From: Hoeflea algicola
Lineage (GTDB): Bacteria; Pseudomonadota; Alphaproteobacteria; Rhizobiales; Rhizobiaceae
Assembly: GCF_026619415.1 (NCBI RefSeq)
Contig: NZ_JAOVZR010000001.1
Coordinates: 1,116,001-1,180,000 of the forward strand
Direction: 5' to 3'
DNA length: 64,000 nucleotides
Shown here: positions 1 to 12,390 of the stretch, one piece after another
Layout of the letters: every line of letters starts with the position of its first letter
How positions within the stretch are numbered: the first letter of the stretch is position 1
Position numbers and translations under genes: made by a program
Notes under the pieces: model-generated
Told to the model about the DNA's origin: nothing
The model's input: only the letters and a program-made list of their open reading frames with translations
Database searches by the model: none

Positions 1-1275
1 TTCAATGATGATGTCCTTGGAGAAGAAGCCGGCGGTACCCAGCATGGTGCCGGGAATGCCGACGCCGGTCAGCGCCAGCGTACCGATAATCATCATCCAG
101 TAAGTTACGGGAATTTTTTTCCGCAACCCGCCCATGCGCCGCATGTCCTGCTCGTCGGAGACAGCGTGGATCACCGAGCCGGAACCAAGAAACAACAGTG
201 CCTTGAAGAAGGCGTGCGTGAACAGATGGAAGATTGCCGCGCCATAGGCGCCGATGCCGAGCGCTACGAACATGTAGCCGAGCTGCGAACAGGTCGAATA
301 GGCAATCACCCGTTTGATGTCGTTCTGGACCAGACCGACGGTAGCGGCGAAGAACGCCGTGATAGCGCCAATTGAGACAACTACGGTCAAGGCGTCGGGC
401 GACAGTTCGAAAATCGGTGACATCCGCGCCACCAGGAACACGCCCGCCGTCACCATGGTGGCGGCATGGATCAGCGCCGACACCGGAGTCGGGCCTTCCA
501 TCGCGTCAGGCAACCATGTGTGCAGCAGGAACTGGGCTGACTTGCCCATCGCGCCCATGAAAAGCAGCAGGCAGACACCGGTGATCGCGTGCGCCTTGTC
601 GAGCTGCATGCCGAACAGGTTGATCACCGCATCGCCGGCCGGTGCACCTTCTGCCGGCAGGAAATCCACGGCAGCGGCAAAGATCGTTTCGAACGAGGCC
701 GAACCGAACAGCACGAACAGACCAAAGATGCCCAGCAGGAAGCCAAAGTCACCGACCCGGTTGACGACGAACGCCTTTATCGCCGCGGCATTGGCCGATG
801 GCTTCTTGTACCAGAAACCGATCAGCAGATAGGAGGCGACGCCAACCCCTTCCCAGCCGAAGAACATCTGCAGCAGGTTGTCCGATGTCACCAGTGCAAG
901 CATGGCGAAGGTGAAGAACGAGAGATAGGCAAAGAACCGCGGGCGGTGCGGGTCATGATGCATGTAGCCGATCGAATAAACGTGCACCAGGCAGGACACG
1001 GTGTTGACCACCACCAGCATGACCGCGGTCAGTGTGTCGATCCTGAGCGCCCAATCGACGCTGAAAGCACCCGATTCCATCCAGCGCATCACCGGGATGC
1101 GGACAGTTTCGCCATCCCCGATGGCGACCGAGTAGAACGCCACCCACGACAGCAGCGCCGCAACGATCAGAAACAGGGTCGTCACATATTCCGACGCCTT
1201 GGCACCGATCGCACGGCCGCCAAGACCGGCAATGAGCGCGCCGATAAGGGGAAGAAAGACGATAGCTTGGTACAT
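1..1275 (-). CDS. nuoL: NADH-quinone oxidoreductase subunit L (3' end outside window)
   Basis: Antiporter-like membrane subunit of complex I, involved in proton translocation coupled to NADH:quinone reduction. The frame is open from the ATG at 1275 to the left edge, giving the first 425 residues of a protein that is normally about 620-660 aa. It starts [18 protein letters not shown] and contains the family segments [17 protein letters not shown] and [20 protein letters not shown], plus [15 protein letters not shown] with the conserved lysine of the channel. The protein is strongly hydrophobic with many membrane segments. It follows nuoK by 7 bp, so the two are cotranscribed. Identity is certain; only the C-terminus is missing. 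Confidence 0.97.
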   Translation of the reverse strand, partial: MYQAIVFLPLIGALIAGLGGRAIGAKASEYVTTLFLIVAALLSWVAFYSVAIGDGETVRIPVMRWMESGAFSVDWALRIDTLTAVMLVVVNTVSCLVHVYSIGYMHHDPHRPRFFAYLSFFTFAMLALVTSDNLLQMFFGWEGVGVASYLLIGFWYKKPSANAAAIKAFVVNRVGDFGFLLGIFGLFVLFGSASFETIFAAAVDFLPAEGAPAGDAVINLFGMQLDKAHAITGVCLLLFMGAMGKSAQFLLHTWLPDAMEGPTPVSALIHAATMVTAGVFLVARMSPIFELSPDALTVVVSIGAITAFFAATVGLVQNDIKRVIAYSTCSQLGYMFVALGIGAYGAAIFHLFTHAFFKALLFLGSGSVIHAVSDEQDMRRMGGLRKKIPVTYWMMIIGTLALTGVGIPGTMLGTAGFFSKDIIIE

Positions 1276-1282
1276 GGCTCTC

Positions 1283-1591
1283 TCAGCCCTTCATCATGTT
1301 GACGTCTTCCACGGCGATCGAGCCGCGGTTTCTGTAAAAGACGACGAGAATGGCGAGCCCGATGGCGGCCTCCGCTGCGGCAACCGTCAGCACCATGAGC
1401 GCGAACACCTGGCCGACCATGTCGTTGAGGTGCATCGAGAACGCAACCATGTTCACATTGACGGCAAGCAGGATCAGTTCAATCGACATCAGCATGATGA
1501 TCACGTTCTTGCGGTTCAGGAAGATCCCGAAGACGCCGAGCGTAAACAGGATCGCACTGACTGTCAGATAGTGGGGAAGTCCGATTTCCAT
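1283..1591 (-). CDS. nuoK: NADH-quinone oxidoreductase subunit K
   Basis: Small membrane subunit of complex I with three transmembrane helices and two buried glutamates used in proton pumping. The 102-aa length is exactly the usual size. It begins [19 protein letters not shown] and contains [13 protein letters not shown] (first conserved Glu) and [15 protein letters not shown] (second conserved Glu). It lies between nuoJ (26 bp upstream) and nuoL (7 bp downstream) in the operon. Confidence 0.98.
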   Translation of the reverse strand: MEIGLPHYLTVSAILFTLGVFGIFLNRKNVIIMLMSIELILLAVNVNMVAFSMHLNDMVGQVFALMVLTVAAAEAAIGLAILVVFYRNRGSIAVEDVNMMKG

Positions 1592-1617
1592 TCGCTTGTT
1601 CCTTCACGCCTCCGCGT

Positions 1618-2232
1618 TCAAATGCCCTGGCCAGGCTTGACGTTGACCACCTTGATGGCGGTCTCCGGCGTCCGGGCAACCTGATGGGAGATGTCTTGCC
1701 GCTTGATATGTTCACGATGCCTCAGTGTCAGCACGATGGCCCCGATCATGGCCACCAGCAGCACCATTCCGGCTGTCTGGAAGTAGAAGATGAAGTCCGT
1801 ATACAGCACATCGCCGAGCGCTTCGGTATTGGTTCGCTGCGACAGCGCCGGGATCGGGCTGGCGCCACTGACCGCCGCCGACGAGATAAAGGTGTTGCCA
1901 GCCAGAACCACGATCAGTTCCGCAGCCAGGATCAACCCGACCACCACGCCCATCGGCGCATATTCGAGCGCACCCGCCTTCATTTCGGCAAAATCCACAT
2001 CGAGCATCATCACCACGAACAGAAACAGCACCGCCACCGCGCCGACATAGACCACCAACAGGATCATCGCCAGGAATTCGGCGCCTGTAAGCAGGAACAA
2101 TCCAGCTGCGTTGAAGAAGGTGAGAATCAGGAACAACACGGAATGCACCGGATTGCGTGCCGTGATCACCATGAAGGCGGATGCCACTGCCACGAAGGCA
2201 AACAAATAGAAAAACAGAGCCTGCAGACCCAT
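1618..2232 (-). CDS. nuoJ: NADH-quinone oxidoreductase subunit J
   Basis: Membrane subunit of complex I, 204 aa with five predicted membrane helices. I start it at the ATG at 2232 (MGLQALFFYLFAFVAV), because the 27 codons upstream in the same open frame are polar and unlike NuoJ. It contains the conserved LVYVGAVAVLFLFVVMML helix, which forms the pi-bulge region in complex I structures. The 133-bp gap to nuoI upstream is the widest in this part of the operon and holds two hairpins. Confidence 0.97.
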   Translation of the reverse strand: MGLQALFFYLFAFVAVASAFMVITARNPVHSVLFLILTFFNAAGLFLLTGAEFLAMILLVVYVGAVAVLFLFVVMMLDVDFAEMKAGALEYAPMGVVVGLILAAELIVVLAGNTFISSAAVSGASPIPALSQRTNTEALGDVLYTDFIFYFQTAGMVLLVAMIGAIVLTLRHREHIKRQDISHQVARTPETAIKVVNVKPGQGI

Positions 2233-2298
2233 GATCGGCGCCTTTTCGTCTTTCCCCGAGTGACAGTAGCGCTTGGCCCCTGCCCCGATTGAGGTTGG

Positions 2299-2358
2299 CG
2301 TGGCACAAGCCACGTCCCTCCCCGTGCGTCCTCAGGATCGGTGCGCGGATGCGCACCG
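2299..2358 (-). other. Pair of hairpins in the nuoI-nuoJ spacer
   Basis: Two perfect inverted repeats lie in the 133-bp spacer: CGTGGC/GCCACG around an ACAA loop (2299-2314), and CGGTGCGC/GCGCACCG around a GGAT loop (2339-2358). Neither is followed by a T-tract on the minus strand, so they look like mRNA-processing or stability elements rather than terminators. Function is inferred from position only. Confidence 0.45.
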
Positions 2359-2365
2359 TCCATAA

Positions 2366-2854
2366 TTACCTGTAGGGTGAATCGATCGCGATATTGCGAG
2401 CGATTTCCCGTTCCCAGCGGTCGCCGTTGGCGAGCAGCCGGTCCTTGTCATAGTAGAGCTCTTCGCGCGTTTCGGTCGCGAATTCGAAATTCGGGCCCTC
2501 GACGATGGCGTCGACCGGGCAGGCTTCCTGGCAGAACCCGCAATAGATGCACTTCACCATGTCGATGTCGTAGCGCACCGTGCGGCGGGTGCCGTCATTG
2601 CGGCGCGGGCCGGCCTCGATGGTAATCGCCTGTGCCGGGCAGATGGCCTCGCACAATTTGCAGGCAATACACCGTTCTTCGCCGTTCGGATAGCGTCTGA
2701 GCGCATGTTCGCCGCGGAACCGCGGGCTCACGAGCCCCTTTTCGAACGGGTAGTTCAGGGTCGCCTTTGGCGCGAAGAAGTAGCGCATCGACAGCACGAA
2801 CGCGGCGACGAACTCTTTCAGGAAAAGCGATTTTGCAGCTTGAGCCAAGGCCAT
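2366..2854 (-). CDS. nuoI: NADH-quinone oxidoreductase subunit I (ferredoxin-like)
   Basis: Peripheral-arm subunit carrying the two 4Fe-4S clusters N6a and N6b that pass electrons towards quinone. It is 162 aa, the usual size. Two classical cluster motifs are visible, [12 protein letters not shown] and [12 protein letters not shown], in the middle of the protein. The N-terminus ([19 protein letters not shown]) matches the membrane-associated helix of alphaproteobacterial NuoI. It sits 58 bp downstream of nuoH. Confidence 0.98.
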   Translation of the reverse strand: MALAQAAKSLFLKEFVAAFVLSMRYFFAPKATLNYPFEKGLVSPRFRGEHALRRYPNGEERCIACKLCEAICPAQAITIEAGPRRNDGTRRTVRYDIDMVKCIYCGFCQEACPVDAIVEGPNFEFATETREELYYDKDRLLANGDRWEREIARNIAIDSPYR

Positions 2855-2912
2855 TGTCAGTCTCCGCTCTTGTCCGGTCCGATGGACCGGTTGGGGGTAA
2901 GGAATGTCATGA

Positions 2913-3959
2913 TCAAGGAGCCGTCCCCGTCAGCTTGAGCACGAAGGCAACGATCACCAGCATCGCCAGTGAAATCGGCAGAAACACCTTCCAGCCAAGC
3001 CGCATCAGCTGGTCATAGCGGTAGCGCGGCACGAACGCCTTGACCATGGAGATCATGAAAAACACCATGCAGGTCTTGAGCACGAACCAGATGATGCCCG
3101 GCACCCAGTTGAGGAACCACACATCCAGCGGCGGCAGCCAGCCACCCAGGAACAGGATCGTGGTCAGCGCGCACATCAGCACAATCGCCGCATACTCACC
3201 CAGCATGAACATCATGTAAGGCGTCGAGCCGTACTCGACCATGAAGCCGGCGACAAGTTCGGATTCAGCTTCCGGCAGATCGAAGGGCGGCCGGTTGGTT
3301 TCGGCCAGAGCCGAAATGAAGAAGATAATGAACAGCGGGAACAGCACCAGCCAGTTCCAGTCGAGCAGCGAATTGGGCAGGCCCACGCCAGTACCGATGC
3401 CATTGGCCTGCGACATCACGATATCGGTCAGATTGAGTGAGCCCACGGTCAGCAAAACCGCAACGATCACGAAGCCGATCGACACCTCGTAGGACACCAT
3501 CTGCGCCGCCGAGCGCAGCGCGCCCAGGAACGGATATTTCGAGTTCGAGGCCCAACCACCCATGATGATGCCGTAAACCTCGAGCGAGGAAATCGCCAGC
3601 ACGAACAGGATGCCGACATTGATGTCGGCGATCACCCAACCGGCGCTGACCGGAATCACCGACCAGGTTGCAAGCGCCAGCGTCACCGACACCAGCGGCG
3701 CCAGCAGGAACACGCCCTTGTTGGCGCCTGCCGGAATCACCGGTTCCTTGAAGACGAATTTCAAAAGGTCGGCAAAGGACTGGAACAATCCCCAGGGGCC
3801 GACCACATTGGGGCCGCGGCGAAGCTGCACGGCAGCCCAGATCTTGCGGTCGGCGTAAAGAATATAGGCCACGAACAGCAGCAGAGCGACCAGCATCAGC
3901 AGGGATTGGCCCAGCATGATGACTCCTGGCCAGACATAAGTTGTGATGAAACCGTCCAT
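2913..3959 (-). CDS. nuoH: NADH-quinone oxidoreductase subunit H
   Basis: Membrane subunit that forms the quinone chamber at the junction of the two complex I arms. I start it at the ATG at 3959 ([16 protein letters not shown]), giving 348 aa, the usual size. The open frame extends 20 codons further upstream, into the end of nuoG, but that part is not NuoH-like. Signature segments are [16 protein letters not shown] near the N-terminus and the acidic loop [19 protein letters not shown]. The start lies 14 bp after the nuoG stop codon. Confidence 0.98.
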   Translation of the reverse strand: MDGFITTYVWPGVIMLGQSLLMLVALLLFVAYILYADRKIWAAVQLRRGPNVVGPWGLFQSFADLLKFVFKEPVIPAGANKGVFLLAPLVSVTLALATWSVIPVSAGWVIADINVGILFVLAISSLEVYGIIMGGWASNSKYPFLGALRSAAQMVSYEVSIGFVIVAVLLTVGSLNLTDIVMSQANGIGTGVGLPNSLLDWNWLVLFPLFIIFFISALAETNRPPFDLPEAESELVAGFMVEYGSTPYMMFMLGEYAAIVLMCALTTILFLGGWLPPLDVWFLNWVPGIIWFVLKTCMVFFMISMVKAFVPRYRYDQLMRLGWKVFLPISLAMLVIVAFVLKLTGTAP

Positions 3960-3973
3960 GATGTTTCTCGCCC

Positions 3974-6055
<2,082 letters not shown>

Positions 6056-6163
6056 GCAAGCAGTCCTACCTTTGCAGACGGTCGATACGACCGCGTACCA
6101 TCCCCTGACGGGACCTGAGTGTGTTCAGCCGGGCAGCGATCACGCCGCCCGACCCGGTAAATC

Positions 6164-7000
6164 TTATCCGGCGGCTGTGCCGCCCTCTGCCAGCGCGCGC
6201 GCCTGGGAGATCCAGTCGTCACGCCCAATTCGTCCGCCGAGCTGCAAGTAATTCTCCACCCAGGCAGTCTCTTCTACTGTCCAGTCGGCCACTTGCGCGT
6301 AAGTCCAGATGCCAAGCCCGTTGAGCACCTGTTCGAGTTTCGGCCCGACACCGGAAATCAGTTTCAGATCATCCGGCACTTCCGGCTTCTCAAGCGCTGC
6401 CGGACGATGGAGTGTATCGACCGAGGGCGTGTCGGCAGGCTTGGCGACCGCAGCTCGCTGTACCGCTTTGCCCTTGCCGTTTGTCGTCCCGCTCTTGCGC
6501 GAAGCGGCAGGCGCCGACTTTGCACTCTTCGCCCTCGCAGGCTTCGCCGCGACCGGCTTCGTTTTGACCTCGGTCGGCGCAACGTCGGCTGCAGAGCTAA
6601 CCGATCTGGCCGCCGGCTTCAAGGTGACGACATCACCTGTTCCGGCCTTCTCGCCCGCCCGACTATCGGCGCGGGCGCTGGTTTCCGATGCTTCGGGTTC
6701 TTCCGAGACTTCCGGCGGAAGGTCTTCGGCAAGACCCGGCACCATCCAGCTCAGATCCGGCGTCGCGCCGAAGAGCGCGCCCTGGGACTTAGCGGCGGCC
6801 TGTACTGCGCCCATCATCATTCCGGTCATCTGACCAGCAATACCGAAACCGATCGCGGTTGCTGCCGCCGCAGCACCCAACGGATAAACCATCAGGGGCG
6901 TAACGGTGAATTCACTCCCCTTGGTCCGATCGGTCTTGCTGTTCATCGGTTTCATCATCTCATTCATGTTCTTGTCTGTGGGAATGGAAAACATCGACAT
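6164..7000 (-). CDS. nuo-operon HHH-domain protein between nuoF and nuoG
   Basis: 278-aa protein of unconfirmed role inside the complex I operon. Residues about 30-75 (LMVYPLGAAAAATAIGFG onward) form a hydrophobic, possibly membrane-associated segment. Residues about 85-210 are low-complexity Ala/Lys/Ser-rich linker. The last 65 residues form a helix-hairpin-helix-like domain starting KLISGVGPKLEQVLNGLG. That domain is clearly related to the C-terminal extension of NuoE in this window (KMISGVGPKIEGTLHSLG). An AAGGAGAG ribosome-binding site precedes the ATG at 7000. Comparable genes occur at this position in rhizobial nuo operons (from memory). It may be an accessory or assembly factor. Confidence 0.8.
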   Translation of the reverse strand: MSMFSIPTDKNMNEMMKPMNSKTDRTKGSEFTVTPLMVYPLGAAAAATAIGFGIAGQMTGMMMGAVQAAAKSQGALFGATPDLSWMVPGLAEDLPPEVSEEPEASETSARADSRAGEKAGTGDVVTLKPAARSVSSAADVAPTEVKTKPVAAKPARAKSAKSAPAASRKSGTTNGKGKAVQRAAVAKPADTPSVDTLHRPAALEKPEVPDDLKLISGVGPKLEQVLNGLGIWTYAQVADWTVEETAWVENYLQLGGRIGRDDWISQARALAEGGTAAG

Positions 7001-7079
7001 CAGTCTCTCCTTAGTCGTCTGTTGGCTCGCATCCCTCGTGACGTTTCCTTACCTTGCAGGTCCGACTTATACGGACTTC

Positions 7080-8390
7080 TTATTCAGCCGCTTCCAGCCG
7101 CGTGTTGCGGCTTTGGGTGGCATTGCGTGTGTACTGGTCGATCCGCGCTTCCATTTCCGGACGGAAATGCCGGATCAGACCCTGGATCGGCCAGGCAGCA
7201 GCATCGCCAAGCGCACAAATGGTGTGGCCTTCGATTTGCTTGGAGACATCAAACAGCATGTCTATCTCGCGCTTCTGCGCGTTGCCTTTGACCATGCGTT
7301 CCATTACCCGCATCATCCAGCCGGTGCCTTCACGGCACGGCGTGCACTGGCCGCAACTCTCATGCTTATAGAACGCCGACAGCCGCCAGATCGCCTTGAC
7401 GATATCGGTCGACTTGTCCATCACGATCACCGCCGCAGTGCCAAGACCCGACTTGAGATCACGCAGGCTGTCAAAATCCATCGGCGTGTCGATGATGTCA
7501 GCGCCGGGCACGCACGGTACGGATGAGCCGCCCGGGATCACCGCCAGCAGATTGTCCCAGCCGCCGCGAATACCGCCGCAATGGGTTTCAATCAGTTCGC
7601 GGAACGGGATCGACATCGCCTCTTCCACGGTGCACGGCGTATTGACGTGACCCGACACGCAAAACAGCTTGGTGCCGGTGTTGTTGGGCCGGCCGATACC
7701 GGCGAACCAGGCGCCGCCACGGCGCAGAATGGTCGGCGCCACAGCAATCGATTCGACATTGTTGACTGTGGTCGGGCAACCATAAAGCCCCACATTGGCC
7801 GGGAACGGCGGCTTCAGCCGCGGCTGGCCCTTCTTGCCCTCAAGGCTTTCGAGCAGCGCCGTCTCCTCACCGCAGATATAGGCGCCGGCGCCATGGTGGA
7901 GATAAATGTCCATGTCGTAGCCGAGCTTGGAATTCTTGCCCAGCAACCCCGCCTCATAGCACTCGTCGATTGCCGCCTGCAGCGCTTCACGCTCGCGCAT
8001 ATATTCGCCGCGCACATAGATGTAGGTGGCGTAGGCGCCCATCGAGAAACCGGCAATCACGCAGCCTTCGAGCAGCGTATGCGGATCATGGCGCATGATG
8101 TCCCGGTCCTTGCAGGTGCCGGGCTCGGATTCGTCAGCATTGATCACCAGATAATGCGGGCGACCATCGCTTTCCTTGGGCATGAACGACCATTTCAGGC
8201 CTGTCGGGAACCCGGCGCCGCCGCGGCCGCGCAGGCCCGAAGCCTTCATCTCGCTGATGATCCAGTCGCGGCCCTTTTCCAGGATCGACTTGGTGCCATC
8301 CCAGTGGCCACGCGCCATCGCGCCCTTCAGCGACTTGTCATAGACACCGTAGAGATTGGTGAAAATCCGGTCTTTGTCAGCTAACATCAT
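7080..8390 (-). CDS. nuoF: NADH-quinone oxidoreductase subunit F
   Basis: FMN- and NADH-binding subunit where complex I oxidises NADH. It is 436 aa, typical length. It contains the glycine-rich NADH/FMN loop [17 protein letters not shown], the EPGTCKDRD segment, and the 4Fe-4S (N3) cysteines in [12 protein letters not shown] near residue 350, with the fourth cysteine in HTICALGD. Two ATG codons are adjacent at 8390 and 8387; either could start the protein. It lies 6 bp after nuoE. Confidence 0.98.
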   Translation of the reverse strand: MMLADKDRIFTNLYGVYDKSLKGAMARGHWDGTKSILEKGRDWIISEMKASGLRGRGGAGFPTGLKWSFMPKESDGRPHYLVINADESEPGTCKDRDIMRHDPHTLLEGCVIAGFSMGAYATYIYVRGEYMREREALQAAIDECYEAGLLGKNSKLGYDMDIYLHHGAGAYICGEETALLESLEGKKGQPRLKPPFPANVGLYGCPTTVNNVESIAVAPTILRRGGAWFAGIGRPNNTGTKLFCVSGHVNTPCTVEEAMSIPFRELIETHCGGIRGGWDNLLAVIPGGSSVPCVPGADIIDTPMDFDSLRDLKSGLGTAAVIVMDKSTDIVKAIWRLSAFYKHESCGQCTPCREGTGWMMRVMERMVKGNAQKREIDMLFDVSKQIEGHTICALGDAAAWPIQGLIRHFRPEMEARIDQYTRNATQSRNTRLEAAE

Positions 8391-8396
8391 TCACCT

Positions 8397-9536
8397 CTAT
8401 CGCGGCTTCTTGCCGAAGACCTTGATGTATTCGGCTTCGCCACCCTTGGCGAGCGCCTTGGCCTGCGCGACCCAGTCTTCGCGATCGATGCGGCCCTTGA
8501 AATTAAGATATCCGTCAATCCATTCGCGCTCGGCCTTCTTCCACGAAGCCACCTGCGCAAAGGTGTAGATGCCAAGCGAATGGAGCGTGCCCTCGATTTT
8601 CGGACCGACGCCCGAAATCATCTTGAGATTATCCGGTTGTGCTGGTTTTTCGATTCCAGCGGGCCGGTTCTTGTCGTCAAGCACCGGCGCCTTGGCGGTC
8701 TTGGCTGTGCCTGCGGCGGACGAAGCCTTGCTGACAGCCTTCATCTCCGGCGCCTGAGTGGCAGTGGCGGCGGTCTTCGCGTCTGCCTTGACATTGGCCT
8801 TCGCGGCCGAAGGCGATCTTGCCACTGACTCGGTGGCTGGCGACTTTGGCCGCCCTGCCTTGGTTGCTTCCGGCGACTTGGCCTTGGATCTGGCCGACTT
8901 CGCAGTCCCCTTGCCGCCCGGCTTGATTTCTTCGGTCAGGCTGGTCAGCCCGCTTTCAGGCGCCGAATAGGTCCGGTTGATCTGCGGACCGGGTCTGATT
9001 TCCTCGGGCCGCCCGGCTTCAAAGCGGTCGATGATATAGGCCAGCCGCTCCGGTGACAGGTCTTCGTAGGAATCCTTGAAAATCATCACCATCGGCGCGT
9101 TGACGCAGGCACCCTGACATTCGACCTCCTCCCAAGACAGCGTTCCGCTGTCGTTAAGATGGAGTGGTTTCGGATGAATTTTCGAGCGGCAGACTTCCAT
9201 CAGCTCTTCCGAGCCGCGCAGCATGCACGGCGTGGTGCCGCAAACCTGGATATGCGCCCGTGTACCCACCGGCTTCAATTGAAACTGAGTGTAGAACGTG
9301 GCTACTTCCAGCGCCCGGATATAGGGCATGCCGAGCATGTCGGCGACGCCCTCGATGGCGCGCTTGGTCACCCAGCCATCCTGCTCCTGGGCCAGCATCA
9401 ACAGCGGAATCACCGCCGATTGCTGACGACCCTTGGGATATTTCTTGATCCATACCTTGGCCTGGGCCGCATAATCGCGGTTGAAGGCGAACTGCTCGGG
9501 TTGGACACTATCTTCGGCAAGTCGACGAACGGACAT
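8397..9536 (-). CDS. nuoE: NADH-quinone oxidoreductase subunit E with C-terminal HHH extension
   Basis: 2Fe-2S (N1a) subunit of the NADH module. Residues 1-175 are the thioredoxin-like NuoE core, with cluster cysteines in CGTTPCMLRG (about residue 98) and CQGACVNAP (about 143). The protein then runs through some 130 residues of Ala/Lys/Ser-rich linker into a terminal HHH-like domain of about 65 residues (MISGVGPKIEGTLHSLGIYT). The total of 379 aa is about twice the E. coli protein and resembles rhizobial NuoE. The extension is paralogous to the C-terminus of the gene at 6164-7000. Confidence 0.97.
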   Translation of the reverse strand: MSVRRLAEDSVQPEQFAFNRDYAAQAKVWIKKYPKGRQQSAVIPLLMLAQEQDGWVTKRAIEGVADMLGMPYIRALEVATFYTQFQLKPVGTRAHIQVCGTTPCMLRGSEELMEVCRSKIHPKPLHLNDSGTLSWEEVECQGACVNAPMVMIFKDSYEDLSPERLAYIIDRFEAGRPEEIRPGPQINRTYSAPESGLTSLTEEIKPGGKGTAKSARSKAKSPEATKAGRPKSPATESVARSPSAAKANVKADAKTAATATQAPEMKAVSKASSAAGTAKTAKAPVLDDKNRPAGIEKPAQPDNLKMISGVGPKIEGTLHSLGIYTFAQVASWKKAEREWIDGYLNFKGRIDREDWVAQAKALAKGGEAEYIKVFGKKPR

Positions 9537-9643
9537 GGGGTTCTCTTTGGTCTTTCTACCGGCCTATGAAATCTCGCCGCAACGCGGCGCGTTCGCGGGT
9601 TCAACCGCGCAGATGAAAAGCGTCGATGGCGCTGCGTAATGCT

Positions 9644-10834
9644 TCACCGGTCGACCTCGCCAAACACGATGTCGAGCGAACCGAGCACCGCTGACACATC
9701 GGCCAGCTGGTGGCCGCGGCAAATGAAATCCATCGCCTGCAAATGCGCATAACCCGGCGCCCGGATCTTGCAGCGATAGGGTTTGTTGGAACCATCCGAC
9801 ACCAGATAGACGCCGAACTCGCCCTTGGGCGCTTCGACGGCGGCGTAAACCGCGCCTTCGGGTACCCGGTAGCCTTCGGTGTAAAGCTTGAAATGGTGGA
9901 TCAGCGCTTCCATCGAGCGTTTCATCTCGCCGCGCTTGGGTGGCACGATCTTGCCATCGGCGCTGGTTACCGGGCCGACTTTTTCCTTGCCCAGCAACAG
10001 CTCGACGCATTGCTTCATGATCTTCACCGATTCACGCATTTCCTGCATGCGGATCAGGTAACGATCATAGCAATCGCCATTCTTGCCAACCGGAATGTCG
10101 AAATCGAGTTCCGAGTAGCATTCATAAGGTTGCGACCGGCGCAGGTCCCAGGCAGCGCCTGAACCACGCACCATCACGCCGGAAAAGCCCCACGCCCAAG
10201 CATCGTCGAGGCTGACCACGGCGATGTCGACATTGCGCTGCTTGAAGATCCGGTTGTCGGTCAGCAGCACCTCGATGTCATCGCAGGTCTTGAGGAACGG
10301 ATCGCACCACTTGCCGATATCCTCGACCAAATCATGCGGCAGATCCTGGTGCACACCGCCGGGCCGGAAATAGGCCGCATGCAGTCGTGGGCCGCAGGCC
10401 CGCTCGTAAAACACCATCAGCTTTTCGCGCTCTTCGAAACCCCAGAGCGGCGGCGTCAACGCGCCGACATCGAGCGCCTGGGTGGTGACATTGAGCAGAT
10501 GCGATAGAATCCGGCCAATCTCCGAGTAAAGCACCCGGATCAACTGGCCGCGTTTCGGCACCGTCACGCCGGTCAGTTTTTCAACTGCCAGCGAATAGGC
10601 GTGCTCCTGATTCATCGGTGCGACATAATCGAGCCGGTCGAAATAGGGCAGCGCCTGAAGATAGGTCTTGGCCTCGATCAGCTTTTCGGTGCCGCGATGC
10701 AACAGCCCGATATGCGGGTCGACGCGCTCGACGATTTCCCCGTCAAGCTCGAGCACCAGGCGCAATACGCCGTGCGCCGCTGGGTGCTGGGGGCCAAAAT
10801 TGATATTGAAATTGCGGACGTTGTGTTCGTTCAT
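9644..10834 (-). CDS. nuoD: NADH-quinone oxidoreductase subunit D
   Basis: Quinone-proximal subunit of the complex I connecting module, homologous to the large subunit of NiFe hydrogenases. I start it at the ATG at 10834 ([18 protein letters not shown]), five codons inside the longest frame, because this matches the conserved N-terminus; length is 396 aa. [13 protein letters not shown] carries the conserved His near the quinone site. The last residues ([10 protein letters not shown]) match the family C-terminus. It should begin about 12 bp after the repaired nuoC stop. Confidence 0.97.
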   Translation of the reverse strand: MNEHNVRNFNINFGPQHPAAHGVLRLVLELDGEIVERVDPHIGLLHRGTEKLIEAKTYLQALPYFDRLDYVAPMNQEHAYSLAVEKLTGVTVPKRGQLIRVLYSEIGRILSHLLNVTTQALDVGALTPPLWGFEEREKLMVFYERACGPRLHAAYFRPGGVHQDLPHDLVEDIGKWCDPFLKTCDDIEVLLTDNRIFKQRNVDIAVVSLDDAWAWGFSGVMVRGSGAAWDLRRSQPYECYSELDFDIPVGKNGDCYDRYLIRMQEMRESVKIMKQCVELLLGKEKVGPVTSADGKIVPPKRGEMKRSMEALIHHFKLYTEGYRVPEGAVYAAVEAPKGEFGVYLVSDGSNKPYRCKIRAPGYAHLQAMDFICRGHQLADVSAVLGSLDIVFGEVDR

Positions 10835-10845
10835 GGTTCCGGTCC

Positions 10846-11450
10846 TCACCCCTTGGCTTTTTCATCGCCCGGAAGCACATAATCGGTGCCTTCCCAGGGG
10901 AGAGAAAATCGAAGTTGCGGAATTCCTGCTTGAGCTCCACCGGCTCGTAGACCACGCGCTTGACTTCGTCATCGTAGCGCACTTCGACAAACCCGGTCAG
11001 CGGGAAGTCTTTTCGCAGCGGATGGCCTTCAAAACCGTAGTCGGTGAGAATCCGGCGCAGATCCGGGTGTCCGGTAAACAGGATCCCGAAAAGATCGTAG
11101 GCTTCCCGTTCAAACCAGTCGGCACCCGGATAGACCGAAGTGATCGACGGCACAGGAACATCCTCGCTGGTCATCACCTTCAGCCGGATCCGCATGTTCT
11201 GATGGGGCGAGAGCAGATGATAGACCACGTCGAAACGCTCCGGTCGACCCGGCCAGTCAACGCCGCAACAGTCGATGAAGCTGACAAATTTGCACTGGGC
11301 GTCGTCGCGCAGGAAGGTGATGAGATCGATCAGGTTGGCCGGCTGCGCAAGCAGCGTCAGCTCGTCAAAGGCGATTTCAACGCCATCGATCAGATCGCGC
11401 TTGGCCTCGCTCAGATAATCGGCAAGTTCCTGGAGGGCTTGGCTCATCAT
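10846..11450 (-). pseudogene. nuoC: NADH-quinone oxidoreductase subunit C, frameshifted near its 3' end
   Basis: Subunit of the complex I connecting module. Residues 1-185 are intact NuoC, including [17 protein letters not shown] and [10 protein letters not shown]. After FDFLSP the frame slips at a GGGG run (10897-10900 on the plus strand). As written the protein runs on to 235 aa and overlaps nuoD by 92 bp. One extra base in that run restores [22 protein letters not shown] and a TGA at 10848-10846, giving 201 aa, the usual rhizobial length. This is most likely a sequencing error in a working gene; a real mutation would alter only the last 15-17 residues. The start may be either of two adjacent ATGs. 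Confidence 0.9.
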
Positions 11451-11458
11451 CAGGTCTC

Positions 11459-12034
11459 CTAGCGCTCGATCGTGCCGGTGCGGCGAATCTTCTTCTGCAG
11501 AAGCAGCACACCGTAGAGCAAGGCTTCCGCCGTCGGCGGGCAGCCCGGAACATAAATGTCAACAGGCACCACACGGTCACAGCCGCGCACCACCGAATAG
11601 GAATAGTGGTAATAGCCGCCGCCATTGGCGCAGGAGCCCATCGAGATCACATAGCGTGGCTCGGGCATCTGGTCGTAAACCTTGCGCAGCGCCGGGGCCA
11701 TCTTGTTGGTCAGCGTACCGGCGACAATCATCACATCGGATTGGCGCGGACTGGCGCGCGGCGCAAATCCGAATCGTTCTGCGTCATAGCGCGGCATCGA
11801 CATCTGCATCATTTCGACCGCACAACAGGCAAGACCGAAGGTCATCCACATCAGCGAACCGGTACGCGACCAGTTGATCAGCTCGTCTGTGGAGGTGACC
11901 AGAAATCCCTTGTCGGCAAGCTCATTGTTAACGTCGCCGAAAAACGCATCGTCCTGGCCCACCGGCTTGCCGGTATTGGGATCAATGATGCCCTTGGGCG
12001 CAGGCGCCACCAGCGTCTGGTTGCTTACTCCCAT
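11459..12034 (-). CDS. nuoB: NADH-quinone oxidoreductase subunit B
   Basis: Carries 4Fe-4S cluster N2, the last cluster before quinone. Cluster ligands are visible in [10 protein letters not shown] (tandem Cys), [10 protein letters not shown] and [12 protein letters not shown] place the start at the ATG at 12034 ([19 protein letters not shown]), which gives 191 aa and matches rhizobial NuoB. The frame is open seven codons further upstream, deeper inside nuoA. With this start the gene overlaps the nuoA stop by 10 bp, consistent with translational coupling. Confidence 0.97.
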   Translation of the reverse strand: MGVSNQTLVAPAPKGIIDPNTGKPVGQDDAFFGDVNNELADKGFLVTSTDELINWSRTGSLMWMTFGLACCAVEMMQMSMPRYDAERFGFAPRASPRQSDVMIVAGTLTNKMAPALRKVYDQMPEPRYVISMGSCANGGGYYHYSYSVVRGCDRVVPVDIYVPGCPPTAEALLYGVLLLQKKIRRTGTIER

Positions 12035-12390
12035 TCGAGCGCTCCCTTTTTCCATTCGTAGACGAAACCGATCGTCAGCACACCCAGAAACATCATCATC
12101 GACCAGAAGCCCATCCAGCCGATATCACTGAACGACACCGCCCAGGGAAACAGGAACGCCACTTCGAGATCGAAAATAATGAACAGGATTGAAACCAGAT
12201 AGAAGCGCACATCGAATTTCATGCGCGCGTCATCAAAGGCGTTGAAACCGCATTCGTAAGCCGAAAGCTTTTCCGGATCAGGGTTTTTGTAGGCGATCGC
12301 GAACGGCGCGATCAGCAAAGCCACCCCGATCACCAGCGACACGCCAATAAAAATAGCCACCGGCAAATATGCGCCCAGAAGTTCCGTCAT
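12025..12390 (-). CDS. nuoA: NADH-quinone oxidoreductase subunit A
   Basis: First gene of the operon, encoding a three-helix membrane subunit next to the quinone channel. The start at 12390 ([17 protein letters not shown]) gives 121 aa, the usual size; ten extra codons upstream are not family-like. The conserved loop [16 protein letters not shown] and the acidic membrane segment [13 protein letters not shown] are present. Confidence 0.98.
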   Translation of the reverse strand: MTELLGAYLPVAIFIGVSLVIGVALLIAPFAIAYKNPDPEKLSAYECGFNAFDDARMKFDVRFYLVSILFIIFDLEVAFLFPWAVSFSDIGWMGFWSMMMFLGVLTIGFVYEWKKGALEWE

